64,000 bases of DNA from Gautieria morchelliformis (lineage: Eukaryota > Basidiomycota > Agaricomycetes > Gomphales > Gomphaceae): NCBI GenBank assembly GCA_015179125.1, contig WHVA01000459.1, positions 1 through 64,000 on the forward strand. Direction: 5' to 3'. Below the pieces are notes generated by a model. The model saw only the letters and a list, made by a program, of their open reading frames with translations, had not been told where the DNA came from and ran no database searches. Numbering within the stretch: position 1 is the first letter of the stretch; the number at the start of each line of letters is the position of its first letter. Shown piece after piece: positions 1 through 11,357 of the stretch. The position numbers and the translations under genes are program-made.

Positions 1-284
1 GGTAAAAGTTGGCGAAGCCAAGGAAAGACTGCACATCCTTAACACGTTGGGGTTCCGGCCATTCTTGAATTGCCTTGACTTTGTCCTCTGCCATGGTAAG
101 ACCTGTTGGAGAGAGGATGTAGCCGAGGTATTCGACCGTGTCGCGATGCCATTCACATTTCTCTGCTTTTGCATAGAGATGGTGTTTGCGTAGGCGGCGG
201 AGTACTTCGCGGACATGTTCCCGATGTTTTTCCCGTGTGTCAGAATAGATGAGGATGTCGTCAATGTAGACTAGGGCTACCATT
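1..284 (-). mobile_element. Ty3/gypsy reverse transcriptase fossil (fragment)
   Basis: Read on the minus strand this stretch encodes the middle of a Ty3/gypsy reverse transcriptase, with the catalytic YIDDIL box followed by the conserved YLGYILSP and FLGFANFY blocks. It runs off the left edge of the window and stops at about 284, where KDZ transposase sequence begins in the same orientation. Only part of pol is visible and no LTR can be seen, so this is a fragment of an old element. Family assignment is firm; length and age of the parent element cannot be judged. Confidence 0.85.
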
Positions 285-2050
285 GGCTTGGTTGAGCTCA
301 CTCCACACAGTCTCAATGAGTTCCCCACACGTTTGCCCCACACCGGGCGTGAAGTTCAGTGACCAGCGATATCCGCAATCCAATTTATGGCCGGCAAGGT
401 GCATTTTCGGTATGAGGGCAGTCATTCTGGAGACAACCGGTACCATGTGAGGAAAATGTTGCTGAAATCGGGTCACAAGGTGCACCATGTATTGGCATGC
501 CACATCGTATGTCAAGCCTACTTCTTGCAGGGAGTGGCATTCCCGTAGGGCCTGAGCTAGTGCATAATCGGCATTTGCGTAACTAAGACATTGGCGACGT
601 GTCAGGACAAGGACACAGGTATAATGCGAGAGGGTCACACCGTTCGCCTTTTTGGAGGTCAACGACGGCACCAGGTTGTATGATGCCATGACGGGCACAT
701 ACGACGGCAACCACACCAGTAATTTCAGCATTCTTAAATTTAGCTTTATTCTGCATGTTGACTGCTTTGAGGTGTGCGCACGTCAATTTCTGCATGAGTG
801 TCAATGCTTGATCAAGGTCATTTTGTGGGGTCAACTTACCTCAGGGGAGTCTCCAATTGTCGAGAGGTATGTGCGATAGGCTGAGGTTTCCGCACAGTAC
901 CCATGCCCCTCACCCAGTGCGATGTCACCGGGGTCGTCTCGTTTCTTTTTCTTCTGGGCGGAAAAGTTGCCGTCTACAGATAGCCACCGTCGGTGGATGT
1001 AATGTCGTGACTCAGGTGTATTGCACCAGCCGTCAGGAATGTTGAAGTGGTCCTCAGGACATGCCGGGCAACAGACGGCCAGTGTCCCAGGCATGCGATG
1101 GGAGAGGATGGAGTCTATGCCGTGGACCTGGCCACTCCGTTTCAAGGCTACCAAATGACGCCACATGCACACAACACGCAGGAACTCTTGATATTTGGTC
1201 TGCCCAATTGACAGTGTCAGCCTATCATGGTTGTGAGAAGGTACAGCGCCCTTACGGTGATGGTATGAGAAAATGCTCTGTCTGTGTGCCAACATAGGGC
1301 ATCACAATAGTCATAGGGAGATTTTTTGGAAGTGAGACTCTGAATGTGAAAGTCTGCGAGGGTGGCGAAAGTGAAAGCACAACTGATGCGCTGAGGATCT
1401 TGTACTGTCGCTGGAAACAACCCCATACGCATGAGTTGACAAACAGGGTTGGGGTGACCATCGCAGTGGCACAATTGCAAGGCGACACGATGGTGTCCAT
1501 TGGTATGGACCACGTCAAACTGTCGTGGTGGATGCTGGTGTGGAATTTGGGGGCAGACATTGTCATGCTCATGTCCTAAACCAATGACAAGCCCCAGGTC
1601 AACCAAAGCTGTTGGAACATACCGCTCACCGTTCCAGCGCTGCACGCGATGGAAGGGAAGACTTCGGTGGGTTTCCACCATACAGGACGCACAGAACGTG
1701 GGGATTTCCAACATTCTAGGCATCGCAAAAGCCCTGCTTGTCCACAGTGGCATGTGAAGGATTCGGGAAAGGGAACCTCATGCTCGAACATCCCTTCCAG
1801 CAGCTCAGGGATTCTTTGGATGAAAGATTGCATGAATCCCGAGGCACCCTGAAGTGGGGGTGGGACCATGGTCAAACTTGGTTTGGGTGGTAGAGGTAAA
1901 GCACAGGCCTACCTGGTATCGAGGCATTTCCACTGGCGGTGAGTGTTTGTGTGGAAGGGCCGTATGGCATTTCGTGCGTTTGGGAGGCCGACTGGAGTTG
2001 ACGGCAAACTGCTTCATGGACGGGCGGGTCGATGAATCAAAGGGCAAGGT
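285..2050 (-). mobile_element. KDZ (Kyakuja-Dileera-Zisupton) DNA transposon, truncated transposase
   Basis: Minus-strand frames read in order as a KDZ transposase. Upstream part at about 1576-1875. The CxC2-type cysteine region at about 1217-1753 contains CASC, LGLVIGLGHEH, a CHC pair and FPATVQDP. The core follows: ACPEDHFNIPDGW then DGNFSAQKKKKRDD (831-1295), CARHGIIQPGAVVDLQKGER (583-834) and CQYMVHLVTRFQQHFP ... KMHLAGHKLDCGYRWSLNF (261-731). The frames connect partly through likely introns and partly by frame change near 640, so the gene is probably dead. The C-terminal third normally found after the WSELN block is missing, because gypsy sequence begins there. The product would cut and paste its own element in the nucleus. 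Family call rests on motif order that I know for KDZ proteins. Confidence 0.85.
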
Positions 2051-2339
2051 GGTATGAGTGACAACGGACTAGTGAGGGTCCGCATGCCATCTGATGCGGC
2101 TTGCCATCCCCTGGGGCTGGGAGGACGAGGCCTCGCAATTGTGGGCGGCGGCCAACGTCGATCCACGTGGAGCAGCGGGAAAGCTTTGGGGAGTCTTCAT
2201 AGGTCCTGGATGGAACTGGCGGATGGCCGTGGTTTTGGGCTGAGTGTGTGTGGTTCTCAACTTGGGAAGATGCTTTGATTCTGCGGCCGCGGCGCGGCTC
2301 TCCCCGCCTCAGCCCACGACTTCGTTCACAAGTCTCGAA

Positions 2340-2663
2340 ATGGGAATAACAACAATGTTCGTGAAAGTTCGTCGAGGTATGTACATTGAGAATATCGTCC
2401 AGATCCTTAGTTATGCCTTTAAAGTAGATTCTCTCACAAAGGAATACAAGTATCCGCCACCTCCTGCAGAGAGCGGTGTACCGAATGCGGACGGTATTAC
2501 TTCTACCATGCTAGAATTCGACTGGGAACCACATGTCGCACCTCAGGCGACCAAGGTACAATGGAAAGACGACTCGAAAGAGTTGACGAAGCTATACGGC
2601 CACATCGCAGGTGAAGAGGGAGATGATAGGCCCTCTGACCCTGGCAGTTTCTTCAACTTTTGA
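2340..2663 (+). CDS. hypothetical ORF, 107 aa
   Basis: An ATG-started open frame of 107 codons, rich in charged residues and with a PPPP run near residue 40. I do not recognise a domain. It sits just beyond the upstream end of the KDZ element, and GC-rich sequence without clear coding features follows. It may be one exon of a larger gene or chance. No intron signals were found that extend it convincingly. Confidence 0.25.
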   Translation: MGITTMFVKVRRGMYIENIVQILSYAFKVDSLTKEYKYPPPPAESGVPNADGITSTMLEFDWEPHVAPQATKVQWKDDSKELTKLYGHIAGEEGDDRPSDPGSFFNF

Positions 2664-3320
2664 GCATGCTGACGATCCTTTCGATATCGGCATGGCAATC
2701 GCCACCGATCTTTTCCCAGAGTCCGCCAGCTCCAGCGCGCGCTCCGAGATTCCACGCACGCCATGCGATGCTTTGATCGATGCATGCTCCACGGTCCCGT
2801 ATTGCGCAGCCTCGAACCGCCGCTCTGCACCGCAGCCTCCTACCCGCGCTCCTGTTCGCGCGCAAACACGCCACCACGTCCGCCGCCCTCGCGTACACCC
2901 GCACTCACGTACACTTGTCCCTCACGCCACAGCTGACCAAGGACTGCAGGACCCATCCCTGTCGTTCGCACGCCGACGGCAGACCCTACGACCGCGCTAC
3001 CGCCCATCCCACGTGCGTCACTACGTCACGAACGCGCGAGGTCCCGTACAGACAAACGGGCCCGCGCCCGCTCATGCGTGCACGGGCGGCCACAGTGAAC
3101 GTCGAGCTTGAAAACAGAGCGCACCCACGCCGCCAGACTGCGCGGCTTAGTGTACTTTGCCCATGGCCCAAGGCAGCGCTCGGCCCTATTTCCACTCTGC
3201 AATCATTTCACCGGTGGACAGAACATCTCAACGGTCACGTGATATCATGCCACTGTGGCCTACTATTATCATGCATGATGCATGATGAGAGGCGATACAT
3301 GCGAGACTACGTCTAGAATT
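2664..3320. other. GC-rich stretch without a supported gene
   Basis: C-rich, CGC/CAC-rich sequence in which all three plus frames stay open for long stretches because of base composition. No motif, repeat unit or splice pattern supports a gene. Confidence 0.4.
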
Positions 3321-3470
3321 GTACAATCTGCGCCGCTGAGTCCTCGTGGTCTGATTCCACGGTGAGGTCAATGACCACGCGCTCATTCAGATCTCGTACA
3401 ATCTATGCCGCTGAGTCCTCGTGGTCCGATTCCACGGTGAGGTCAATGACCATGCGCTCATTCAGATCTC
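3321..3470 (+). repeat. 75-bp tandem repeat, two copies
   Basis: Two head-to-tail 75-bp units (3321-3395 and 3396-3470) both start GTACAATCT and end GCTCATTCAGATCTC. They differ at only a few positions, including the bases after GTACAATCT, C/T in GGTCTGATT and ACCACGC/ACCATGC. The low divergence implies a recent duplication. No coding role is evident. Confidence 0.9.
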
Positions 3471-3975
3471 CGCCCTCGGGAAGATTTCGTGTCAAGTCGA
3501 TCACATCCAGCTCATCTATGATGGGTGTCTGCGTGTACTTACACTTTCAAGGACATATTGTTGAGTCCTGGAGAGGCGCTCCATGTTGAAAAAGAGCATG
3601 TACATGCCCGTAAGGTGATGGATGTATTGAGGTTGAAGGGGTTCGTTTGGATGTGTGTCATACCAAGACTCTCGCTGGCTCGTCAGCCATACGAGTTGAG
3701 ATGGCTTGAACCGCAATCTCCTTGGAATGGGGGGCATTCGCACAGGTGGGACCTTGGCCCTGTGAGATGTGAGCCTTTTAAAGTTGAAAGGGGACCTTCA
3801 CAGGTCCACAGGAGGGAGTGGCACGCAATGGGTACGCTAACTGATACAATGGGCCCACCGATCCGTGCACTCCGCTCGAAATGATTCTGTGATGTCTTGC
3901 CACAACCATGCGTACGTACCTATAAAATTTGTGGCCCCTGCCGTTTGTGTTGTCCACGAAACTGAGGCCACAGCT

Positions 3976-5153
3976 ATGGCTAACACCCCACAGAGTCTCC
4001 CTAAACAGTGCCCCAATGGCACTGCGGCCTTTCGCCAAGAGATCATTGCCTGCCTGCGGGAGCTTGTCAATAAAGTGGCCCCATCGAAACCGAACATCGC
4101 TCCAGAGGCTCACATCCATGCCTGCTATTTGGACTTGTGCTTTGGAATTACGAACCAGGAACCCCAAAATGTCGGGCGATGGCTGCAACGTGGGCGCGTT
4201 CCCATGTCTATTTCCATGAAGTGTTGAACTGACACCACCTGTGCCAGTGCAACACCTGTACCTTCTTTCAGTAGGTCACACCTGCTATTCCAAAGCGAGA
4301 ACTTCAAGCTGCTGGCATCCTCGAGCAACTTGCCATTTTGCGTGCTATCCAGCCCATCCACCGCAACCATAAGGATGCCGTGGATGACCCGCCATCAACC
4401 CCAGCTACTGTCGCATCAGCCCAAAATCCCCAGGCGATCGGGCCTCAGAGAATCCAGGGCGCCCTTGGGATGACAGCCCACGCCATCACCGTGATTATTT
4501 GGTTGCAGGTACGGTTTCAACCTGTGCCCGGTCGGTTGTTTTTCCTGATTTTTGATCCATACATGGTCCAGTCTCACATGGAGCCCTTTGACTTTGAATG
4601 TGTGGCACGCGCCAGTGGCCACTTCGTGCTGCGGGACCATGGTCAGATAATGAGCTGCCTTGAGGCCACACCACGTCTGGAGTCGTATCACCCGCGTAGT
4701 CTCACTTGGGCTGAGCACACTATTTCCCTAGTCCTCCCTGTGCTCCCAGGGGATATACTCCTTTATCGTGCTGTGGGACTGCACCCAGGTGAATGTCCAG
4801 GCCTCATAGAGCAGATATCTGTTCTCAGAGAGGTGCGTCATGACGGCGGCCGTCTTTTTGGTGAACCCTCAGGCTCAAAGTTTCCTCCTCGTCGAATGGA
4901 CTCTGGTGGCTCCTCTTGGCCGTCTTCCCCTTCACCTTCTGGAGATAAATCCACCCGCCCACTCTCACCCTCCTTGGGAAATTCTCACAGTTCGCCAATC
5001 TCGTCATCATTGCCAGGTGGCCACCCAGAATCTGACACGCACCTGCCAAAAAGGAAAATCCACCTGTCCCCTGGGCCCCCAAGCGATGGACCCATGTCCA
5101 AGCAACCAAAGAGAGTATGTGTGGCCAAATATCGACCCCCGTGTCCTTTCTGA
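3976..5153 (+). CDS. unrecognised gene, at least two exons
   Basis: An ATG at 3976 opens a frame to about 4220, and after a likely intron ending in CTTTCAG near 4272 a long second exon runs to the stop at 5151-5153. The second exon encodes about 290 residues. The first part is mixed hydrophobic and polar, with blocks such as GRLFFLIFDPY and VLPVLPGDILLYRAVG. The last 90 residues are Ser/Pro-rich, with basic clusters (KRKIH, KQPKRV), and look disordered. I do not recognise the family. The exon-1 donor could not be fixed because the phases of the obvious GT sites do not match. It lies upstream of another unrecognised plus-strand gene and near KDZ sequence, so a transposon passenger gene is possible. 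Confidence 0.4.
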
Positions 5154-5666
5154 TGGATGGATTTTCAGACTGCCGCTCCCTCTCCCCCATGCAGCGGCAG
5201 ATCTCAAGATGTCATCGTGATTGATGATTAGCTCAGTCACAATGAGTATAGATATACCATAGCCAATCTCATTAGATGCCACACCCTCTGTCTTTCCATC
5301 AGTGGGCGCCCTGGGATCTGACGACTCCGTTCGGCTGCAAATCCTGTGTGTGTATGTGACCAAAGTTTGCATTGTTGCAATCAATTATAGAGTGATTGAC
5401 AATTGTACTGGATAAATGCGCAGTGAGAACCGCAAAAATTTTCCTTTTGTTTTGGGGTGGACCTTACGCTCCACCCCCTAAATTGTTTGTGGTGGACCTT
5501 AAGCTTTGACCATTGACACCCATTATGTAATCCCTATACAACCACTCGCAGCCCTGGCCAGTTGATTCCACACAATCGCAAGCCAACTCTGTCGCTCTCC
5601 CAAAACTTCTCCCAACCTTCCAGTCCACTGATCACCCCTCCCCCAGACAGCTACCTCTACGCAGTC

Positions 5667-8027
5667 ATGCCAGCATCGACACCATCTCCCACCCTTAATC
5701 TACAGGAAATTGTTTTGCTTTGTGGCCCTGCAGCGGAATGGCTTAGAGGCCAAATGCCCGAGTACCTCAACCTCGACATGAAACGTGGCTCCTGAGCCGG
5801 ATATTCTCAGCTCAAGGTGACTGAATTTATTGAACACTTTGGCCTTGGCTTACAGTGCCAGGATGATGGTCGCATGCACGATCCCCTAGAAGGCCTGTCG
5901 CTTCGCACAGGTCCAGCCACGGCAGGTGCACTGCAAGAGGTCAATTCCTTTCGCTTCCTCACTTTGATGAGCAATTTGTCTAATACCTGTTTGTGCCAAG
6001 ACAGGCAATTACATGGTGGTTACTTAACAATGCAAAGACTCACCGTGCAAAGAATACCAAAATCGCCCCATCACTGATCTCGTTTGCCCCACCGACCAAG
6101 AAGACCCATGCCAAATCTCTCTTCGCTCGGGCGCATTCCAGCGAGCTCAAGAACCATATGAACACGAAAGTGCGCGCCCTTGAGCTGCCAACACAGAACA
6201 ATCTCGCTTTTTGGTATGAAGCCTTGAGCGAGCTTTTGGATGCAGAAACCCCTGAAGAACAAGCTGAGTGGTACCGTCAGGCCGAACAGCAAAATAACCA
6301 GGTTTCCGGCGAAGCATCTGCTGCAGAAATTGACAGGTTCGTGACAATATCCATCCTACACACATCTTGGTTTATCCCTGTTCACAGCAATCAGCAGCTG
6401 GCTCCCGCCACTCTTCAGAATGTTCTCCAACATCTGCTCGGTTGAGAGCCAAATCAGATTGGGGAGGCTGTTTTTCATTTACAGGGAGCAATGCTGGGAC
6501 AAGGTGATGTGATCCAAATTTTCAGGTATGTGGCCACTGTCTGCCCATCACTGTGCACCAATGTGGTCTAGCTGCTGCGTCGGGCCACCAGGAGCGGAAG
6601 AGCTCGAGTCATATTATGGTGAATATGACACTCACTTGAGCCACCCCTTTGTCGACTGGGCCCATCATGTACTGAGTCGTAAGTGGTTCCCAGCGCGTAC
6701 CTGCATTCCAATTTAACCAAGCTTGTCAGCGGTCACCACACCTTACGTTGATGGTGTCACTGTTCAACCTAACGGAATGCCAGTCATGCCTGATCTAGAC
6801 ACTGAAGAGCTCTCCAATGCGCAGTTCACACAGCTTTTGGCAGAGTACCTGGCACATGCCTGGCGTAAGCATCATCACCTCCTCAAGGGCGCTGTGTGAG
6901 TGACATGCCTTTGTCACGCAGGCTTTGCACACACAGCCGTGGGTGCTCCCACTGTGCCACCCATTCCCTGGACCAAGGTCGCGAGTTCCCCTGACCAATT
7001 TGTACACCCCAACCGCTTGCCCCAAAACATCATCTTCAAGAAGCCCGGCGATATGCTAGGTGCACATCGCCAACTTCTTTACCTCCATATCATTGAACAT
7101 CAAGATCCTTTTGATGAGATACATCAGTTTGCATTCACTCCCAGCACTGAGATCGAAGAAATCCTTGAATATGAAACTGAAATCCCAGGACACGAAATGT
7201 AAGTCATACCTGTCATTTACCAGTTGACTCCTGTTGGTCTGAAACACTGATCAGACCCGCCGACGGACAAATGCAGAAACTGCCAACTGAAACATCAGGT
7301 TCCAACTTGAGGACCACTTACATGGTTACCCAAGCCACGCAATATCATGAGATCCCACCACCAAATACCCTCGAGGCCCAAACAGAAGCAACTGCGGGAC
7401 ACACGTCAACAGTTCAGACGCTTCCCCATGCTGACCTGTTGCTACCAGCGCAACGGATCAAACATGCAGCACAGAGGTCTACAGAGGATAATCACAGTTC
7501 TAGACAGGATCATGTCGAGGAACCACATTCACTGCATGAACCAGAAACGCCACTTATGGGGAGGAGTACCTGTCGAGCAACAAGCCCAAGTTCCGGTGCT
7601 TTGGCCGCTGACCTTGAGCCCAAACTCCCTGGCCCTAGTAAAGGTCAGGCCAAACGCAAAACTTGCGCGGATAAGGAGTGAGCCCCTTTTGAAATAGTGT
7701 GAGTATGATACAATGGTGACGGCTCACTCAGGGTGACTCAAACAAAAGAACGGCAAGGGCGTGGCAAGAGGTACGTGCAACGGCTGCTGAAGACATAGTG
7801 ACCAACGAGCTTTTGTAGGCCTCACATGCTGTCTGAGAAGGCCGCGATCGCCAAACAGTATGTCCACTGAACCGTGATTTTTATGTTGACCCTTTGACAT
7901 AAACAGAGAACGTGTAGCCCGCACATCATTATCGGCATCTCATGGCTGTGGTGGAGGCAAGCGTGGTATCAGGGGGTCAAGAGGTCGAGGGGCTGGAGTA
8001 CGGGGCCACAAGGCCACGGGAGCCTAG
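5667..8027 (+). CDS. unrecognised multi-exon gene with RG-rich C-terminus
   Basis: Eleven exons can be traced: 5667-5939, 6005-6336, 6388-6440, 6489-6525, 6572-6678, 6730-6864, 6922-7198, 7255-7677, 7732-7770, 7819-7857 and 7907-8027. The ten GT-AG introns are 46-65 nt long and the frame is kept across the junctions. An in-frame TGA at 5793-5795 interrupts the first exon, so either the gene is inactive or the first exon is wrong. The product has a helical segment with FWYEALSELLDAETPEEQ, an acidic middle, a Ser/Thr/Pro-rich region and a basic tail with repeated RG/GRG, typical of nucleic-acid binding. No named domain is recognised. The consistent splicing argues for a real gene. Its relation to the gene ending at 5153 is unknown. 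Confidence 0.55.
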
Positions 8028-8972
8028 TGGGAATTGCACACGGTGAGTGCGTGGGACTGCCCGAGCCCGAAAATGATCCTGATGACCGAAAAATGATCAC
8101 AGGCAATTGATTCACTGATATAGGTAACTCAGAAGTGCCCCAAAGTGACCTAGAATAGAGTGGATATAGAGCCGATTCTTGAATCGTGGTTATACTGGAT
8201 TGACATAATTAACGATGTGTATTTCCATTGCAACTCCATTGGATTGATTTTGGATTTGTATTGAGTCGAAATCTGTGAATTCTTGCGTTGGATTCCCAGT
8301 GAATTCATGGGTTACTTCGATGCGAATGTTGAACGGTCTTTTCGTCATATTGCCATCGTATTTTTGGGAGTATCGGTGGCGCACGAGTGGAATCGGATGG
8401 AGAAAAAAAAATCCAATAGAAAAGCAATTAATCAAAAGGCCCTTGCTCATAAGGTAGGATTTCATAGTTTCAGCTTTATTGCCTGCCAATTTGTATAGAT
8501 ATATTGGCTCAACAGAATTGAACATAGGTATAGTGATATGCACCCTTTCTCTTGGCTATCTTCCGATTTCCTGTCTCTGCGGAAGTCCCCAGACTCCAAC
8601 GACTTATCCACCGACACAGACACGAAAAGCCCCCATAGCACAAAAAGTCGAGCAAGTACATCTCCCATTTGTGCGCCTTGAATATCATGCGGATGCGCTT
8701 CTTCACGATGTCCCAGATCTGTGTGAGACCCGGGTAAAATGCAGAACAAAAAGGCAAAGGAGGTCAGCATCAAAAGCACAGCGCAACTGAATGCACCCTG
8801 GCTCCAAGCCTCTGGAAGGCCGGCATAATTATATTGAACATCCAATGCATGTGACCTCCTCTGCATCTGGCGTGTTCCTGGGGCCTGAAAGGCTAAAACC
8901 CCCAGCCTGCAGGACTCGCAAGCAGCATGCTGCATGGCCGCCAAAAACACTGAATCGGCGAAGTGGCCTGCA
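8028..8972. other. no supported gene
   Basis: Moderately AT-rich DNA with short open frames on both strands. None shows a domain, an intron pattern or biased composition. I see no repeat unit in it. Confidence 0.35.
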
Positions 8973-8973
8973 G

Positions 8974-9004
8974 ACTTCAAGCTTCAAGCTTCAAGCTTAA
9001 GCTT
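8974..9004 (+). repeat. short CTTCAAG tandem array
   Basis: Three to four head-to-tail copies of a 7-bp CTTCAAG-like unit, degenerating into AAGCTTAAGCTT at the right edge. Confidence 0.8.
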
Positions 9005-9289
9005 CGAGATTTGAAAAGTCATTGATCACAGTGCAGTGGAGAGCTCCTCGATTTCATCTTTGGAGCTGTCAATGATCTGGCTAGATTTGGTGAGATATGG
9101 CAGCCAAATGACTCCCTGCACTCACCCCGCATCACTTTTCACTAGGGATGACGATGTGAGGCATTGGGATTTAGGGTGTGGGAATAGGTGGAGGGATGAA
9201 AAAACAGTTGAGAAATTTTTCAACTCATTCAAAACTTTTTTGTAACTACAGTTGACTCTTGGACTTCGCAAACGACGATTCACATTGGT

Positions 9290-9440
9290 GCCCAAAAGCC
9301 TGGGCTTAAGGGCCGGGCTCAGGGCTTCTGAAAACAAAGCCAAGCCCTCCTCCTTGGTTGGAGGCCTGGGCCCAGCTTGGCTCAGGCTTTTATGGGCTGG
9401 CCAGGCTCAGGCTTGAGCCCAAGCCCACAGAACACTACAG
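9290..9440. repeat. degenerate GGGCT/AGCCC-rich low-complexity tract
   Basis: Repeated permutations of GGGCT, GCCTGGGC and GGCTCAGGCTT in both orientations. It is self-complementary at many points and could fold. It is not coding in any frame. Confidence 0.7.
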
Positions 9441-9517
9441 CCAGCTAGGGTTGCCCTTACAGGTTACTACAGAGACAACTGATAAGTAACCTGTTGGTCT
9501 ATGGGAAAGTAAGACTC

Positions 9518-9680
9518 ACCTCAGTGAATGGGAGATTCACTGAGGTGTGATGATATTCTAGCGAGGCTCATATAACCACTACCTGGTCCGCGTGTACTAG
9601 CTTACTAATACTCTAACACTACTATATGTATCGGACTCGTAGTTAGTGTACCTCAGTGAATTGCCTATTCACTGAGGTAC
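9518..9680. repeat. paired identical hairpins (CCTCAGTGAAT stems)
   Basis: Two perfect hairpins share one stem. The left (9518-9546) is ACCTCAGTGAAT, 5-nt loop, ATTCACTGAGGT. The right (9648-9680) is GTACCTCAGTGAAT, 5-nt loop, ATTCACTGAGGTAC. About 100 bp of AT-rich sequence lies between them. Because each end is itself palindromic, the 163-bp unit has both direct and inverted terminal repeats, as a small foldback element would. Confidence 0.8.
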
Positions 9681-9786
9681 GTACCGCCTCCTTCAGATAT
9701 ACCCAGAGGCATAGAGGCTTACCGTCGTAAAGCCCTTAACCTCCTGTGTATCTAGTCTACTGCGCTCATGCTGAACTTCAGCGCTT

Positions 9787-11250
9787 GCGGGGCCAGCAGT
9801 TCGGTTTTCCATGATGGCTAACTATATATTCAAATCCAGGACGCCTTTGACATCCAAGCTATACATCCTCGCGCAATGTCCCTGGCATCTATGCATGCAT
9901 TGTGATACGAGCAGAAAAATGACCATAGTGCTACGTTTCATCAAGTACTGATATACTTCCAGAACTCTACAAAATACAGCTCCTGGTGGGGTATATAAAT
10001 TAAGAGAAAGCAAAGGGTGGAAAATTATAAATAAAATATATCGTGATTGGTGGCGTGTGAAATATGTACCGTTCGCTAGTGTGTATTGCGAAAAATGTCG
10101 TTTCCGTAATGGGTGTGCTGGAGTCCATGCATGGTGTCTCTCTGTCCTTGTCCTGATTTAGACCTTTCCCCTCTATTTCTCTTTTCGTGAGAACCTTCCG
10201 CAGCTACCAAGCGCGCCCGCACAAGACGCTAGGAGTAGGGCAAGCAGAGCTACAAGCGTCAGCCATATTGCATTACCGTATTGGGCGGATGGGCTGCCGA
10301 CAGCTTGGACTTCCGCACGAATACGACTACGGAAGGCGCTCCAGAGGACCTGTCGGAAGGCAAATGATATAATGAATAAGAAAGCGGCAACGTAAATGTC
10401 AAGAAAGGAGGGAAAGTGTATGCAAGGTTAACACTGACCATATCGATTATCCAAGCAATTAGCGTTATGATGGTCGCCAATGTAGCAGCGAAGGTCATAA
10501 GTATCGTTCCGGCTCTTGAGTAGGCAGCTCCACAAAGACCGAATAAGACTGCAAGCGCCGACAGGCCTGCGGCTAAAAGGACGTTAGATAGAAACAGGGT
10601 AGAAGGATCAAGGTACTAGTACCAAGAGGATGGAGAATGAGCGCAAATGTTAGACCGTGTATCGCGTCATTGATAAGTTTTTCCAGAGTCGTATTCCTGC
10701 ATGGGGCGAGGATGGCTTCAACCTCCCGAGACGTTTGGAGAGAGTATACGTACGGTAAGCCCAACACGGCAGAGTTGATGCGGTACCCTACGCTGCGCGC
10801 AGAACCTGTAAACCCGAACACGCCAAAGTGTGTGATATGTCCGCGAACATTAACGTCAAGGAATGATATTTTCTCCGTAATCGGTGCTGAGGCCTGGATA
10901 ACGCATTTAAGTGTCTGAGGAAGGTGTAGGGGAGGCCGAATGTGCGTACAGATACCTAAAACCCACAGAGGTTAGTTTTGGTGACAACTTACATGATACA
11001 AAACGTACGAATATAAGAAGGACCATCGCCGCGAAGCATGGCAGGAGACCAGGGAATGCAGGAGAAGCTATTATGCAGTTGTTTTGTGTCACAGCAGTTG
11101 GCTTGTCCGCTTGTCAGTGCTATGGTACAACCGACGCTATGGAAGTGGATAAGTGGCTTGAACCTCGCCTCCACGGCTAGTTTTTATAACGAGGGTGGGG
11201 AGCGATGAGGTACTGCAAGGCATCTGCAATTGAGGTGAATCCACGCACTT
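9787..11250. repeat. segmental duplication, copy 1 (PalI segment)
   Basis: This block matches 28150-29600 in the same orientation, starting at GGGGCCAGC[AG]GTTCGGTTTT and running through the whole PalI/SUR7-like gene into its upstream region. Identity is high by eye with scattered substitutions and small indels. The similarity fades near 11250/29600. Confidence 0.9.
10173..11071 (-). pseudogene. PalI/SUR7-family membrane protein, degenerate paralogue
   Basis: This is the minus-strand counterpart of the intact gene at 28489-29410, with the same six-exon layout. Exons encode a first membrane segment (PCFAAMVLLIF), a 6-nt exon (10950-10955), SAPITEKISFLDV, GFTGSARSVGYRI, a second membrane segment (LAVLFGLCGAAYSRAGT), a third (LIAWIIDM) and a fourth (GNAIWLTLVALLALLLASCA) ending CGRFSRKEK. 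The codon matching the paralogue's start is ATA (11069-11071), and I see no other in-frame ATG nearby. The usual PTW is changed to PIT. These changes suggest a dying copy. Family members sit in the plasma membrane and act in pH signalling or eisosome organisation. Confidence 0.78.
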
Positions 11251-11357
11251 GCCGAAAACGTCTCGGCGTTCTCTGGGAGAGCGTCACGACTAAGATGTGA
11301 TGCCGGAGCACCGTATGAAATACAGGCGTAGTTGATAGTAGCTGTCACTCGGTCACT

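Noticed and set aside
2611-3316. Overlapping 166- and 178-codon plus-strand frames
   Set aside because: GC-rich sequence with stops rare in all frames; translations are Arg/Thr/Pro/His-rich without structure and the frames overlap each other.
8190-8543. Minus-strand 117-codon frame
   Set aside because: Composition is that of AT-rich intergenic DNA, with no domain, splice pattern or repeat support, and it overlaps other frames of similar length.
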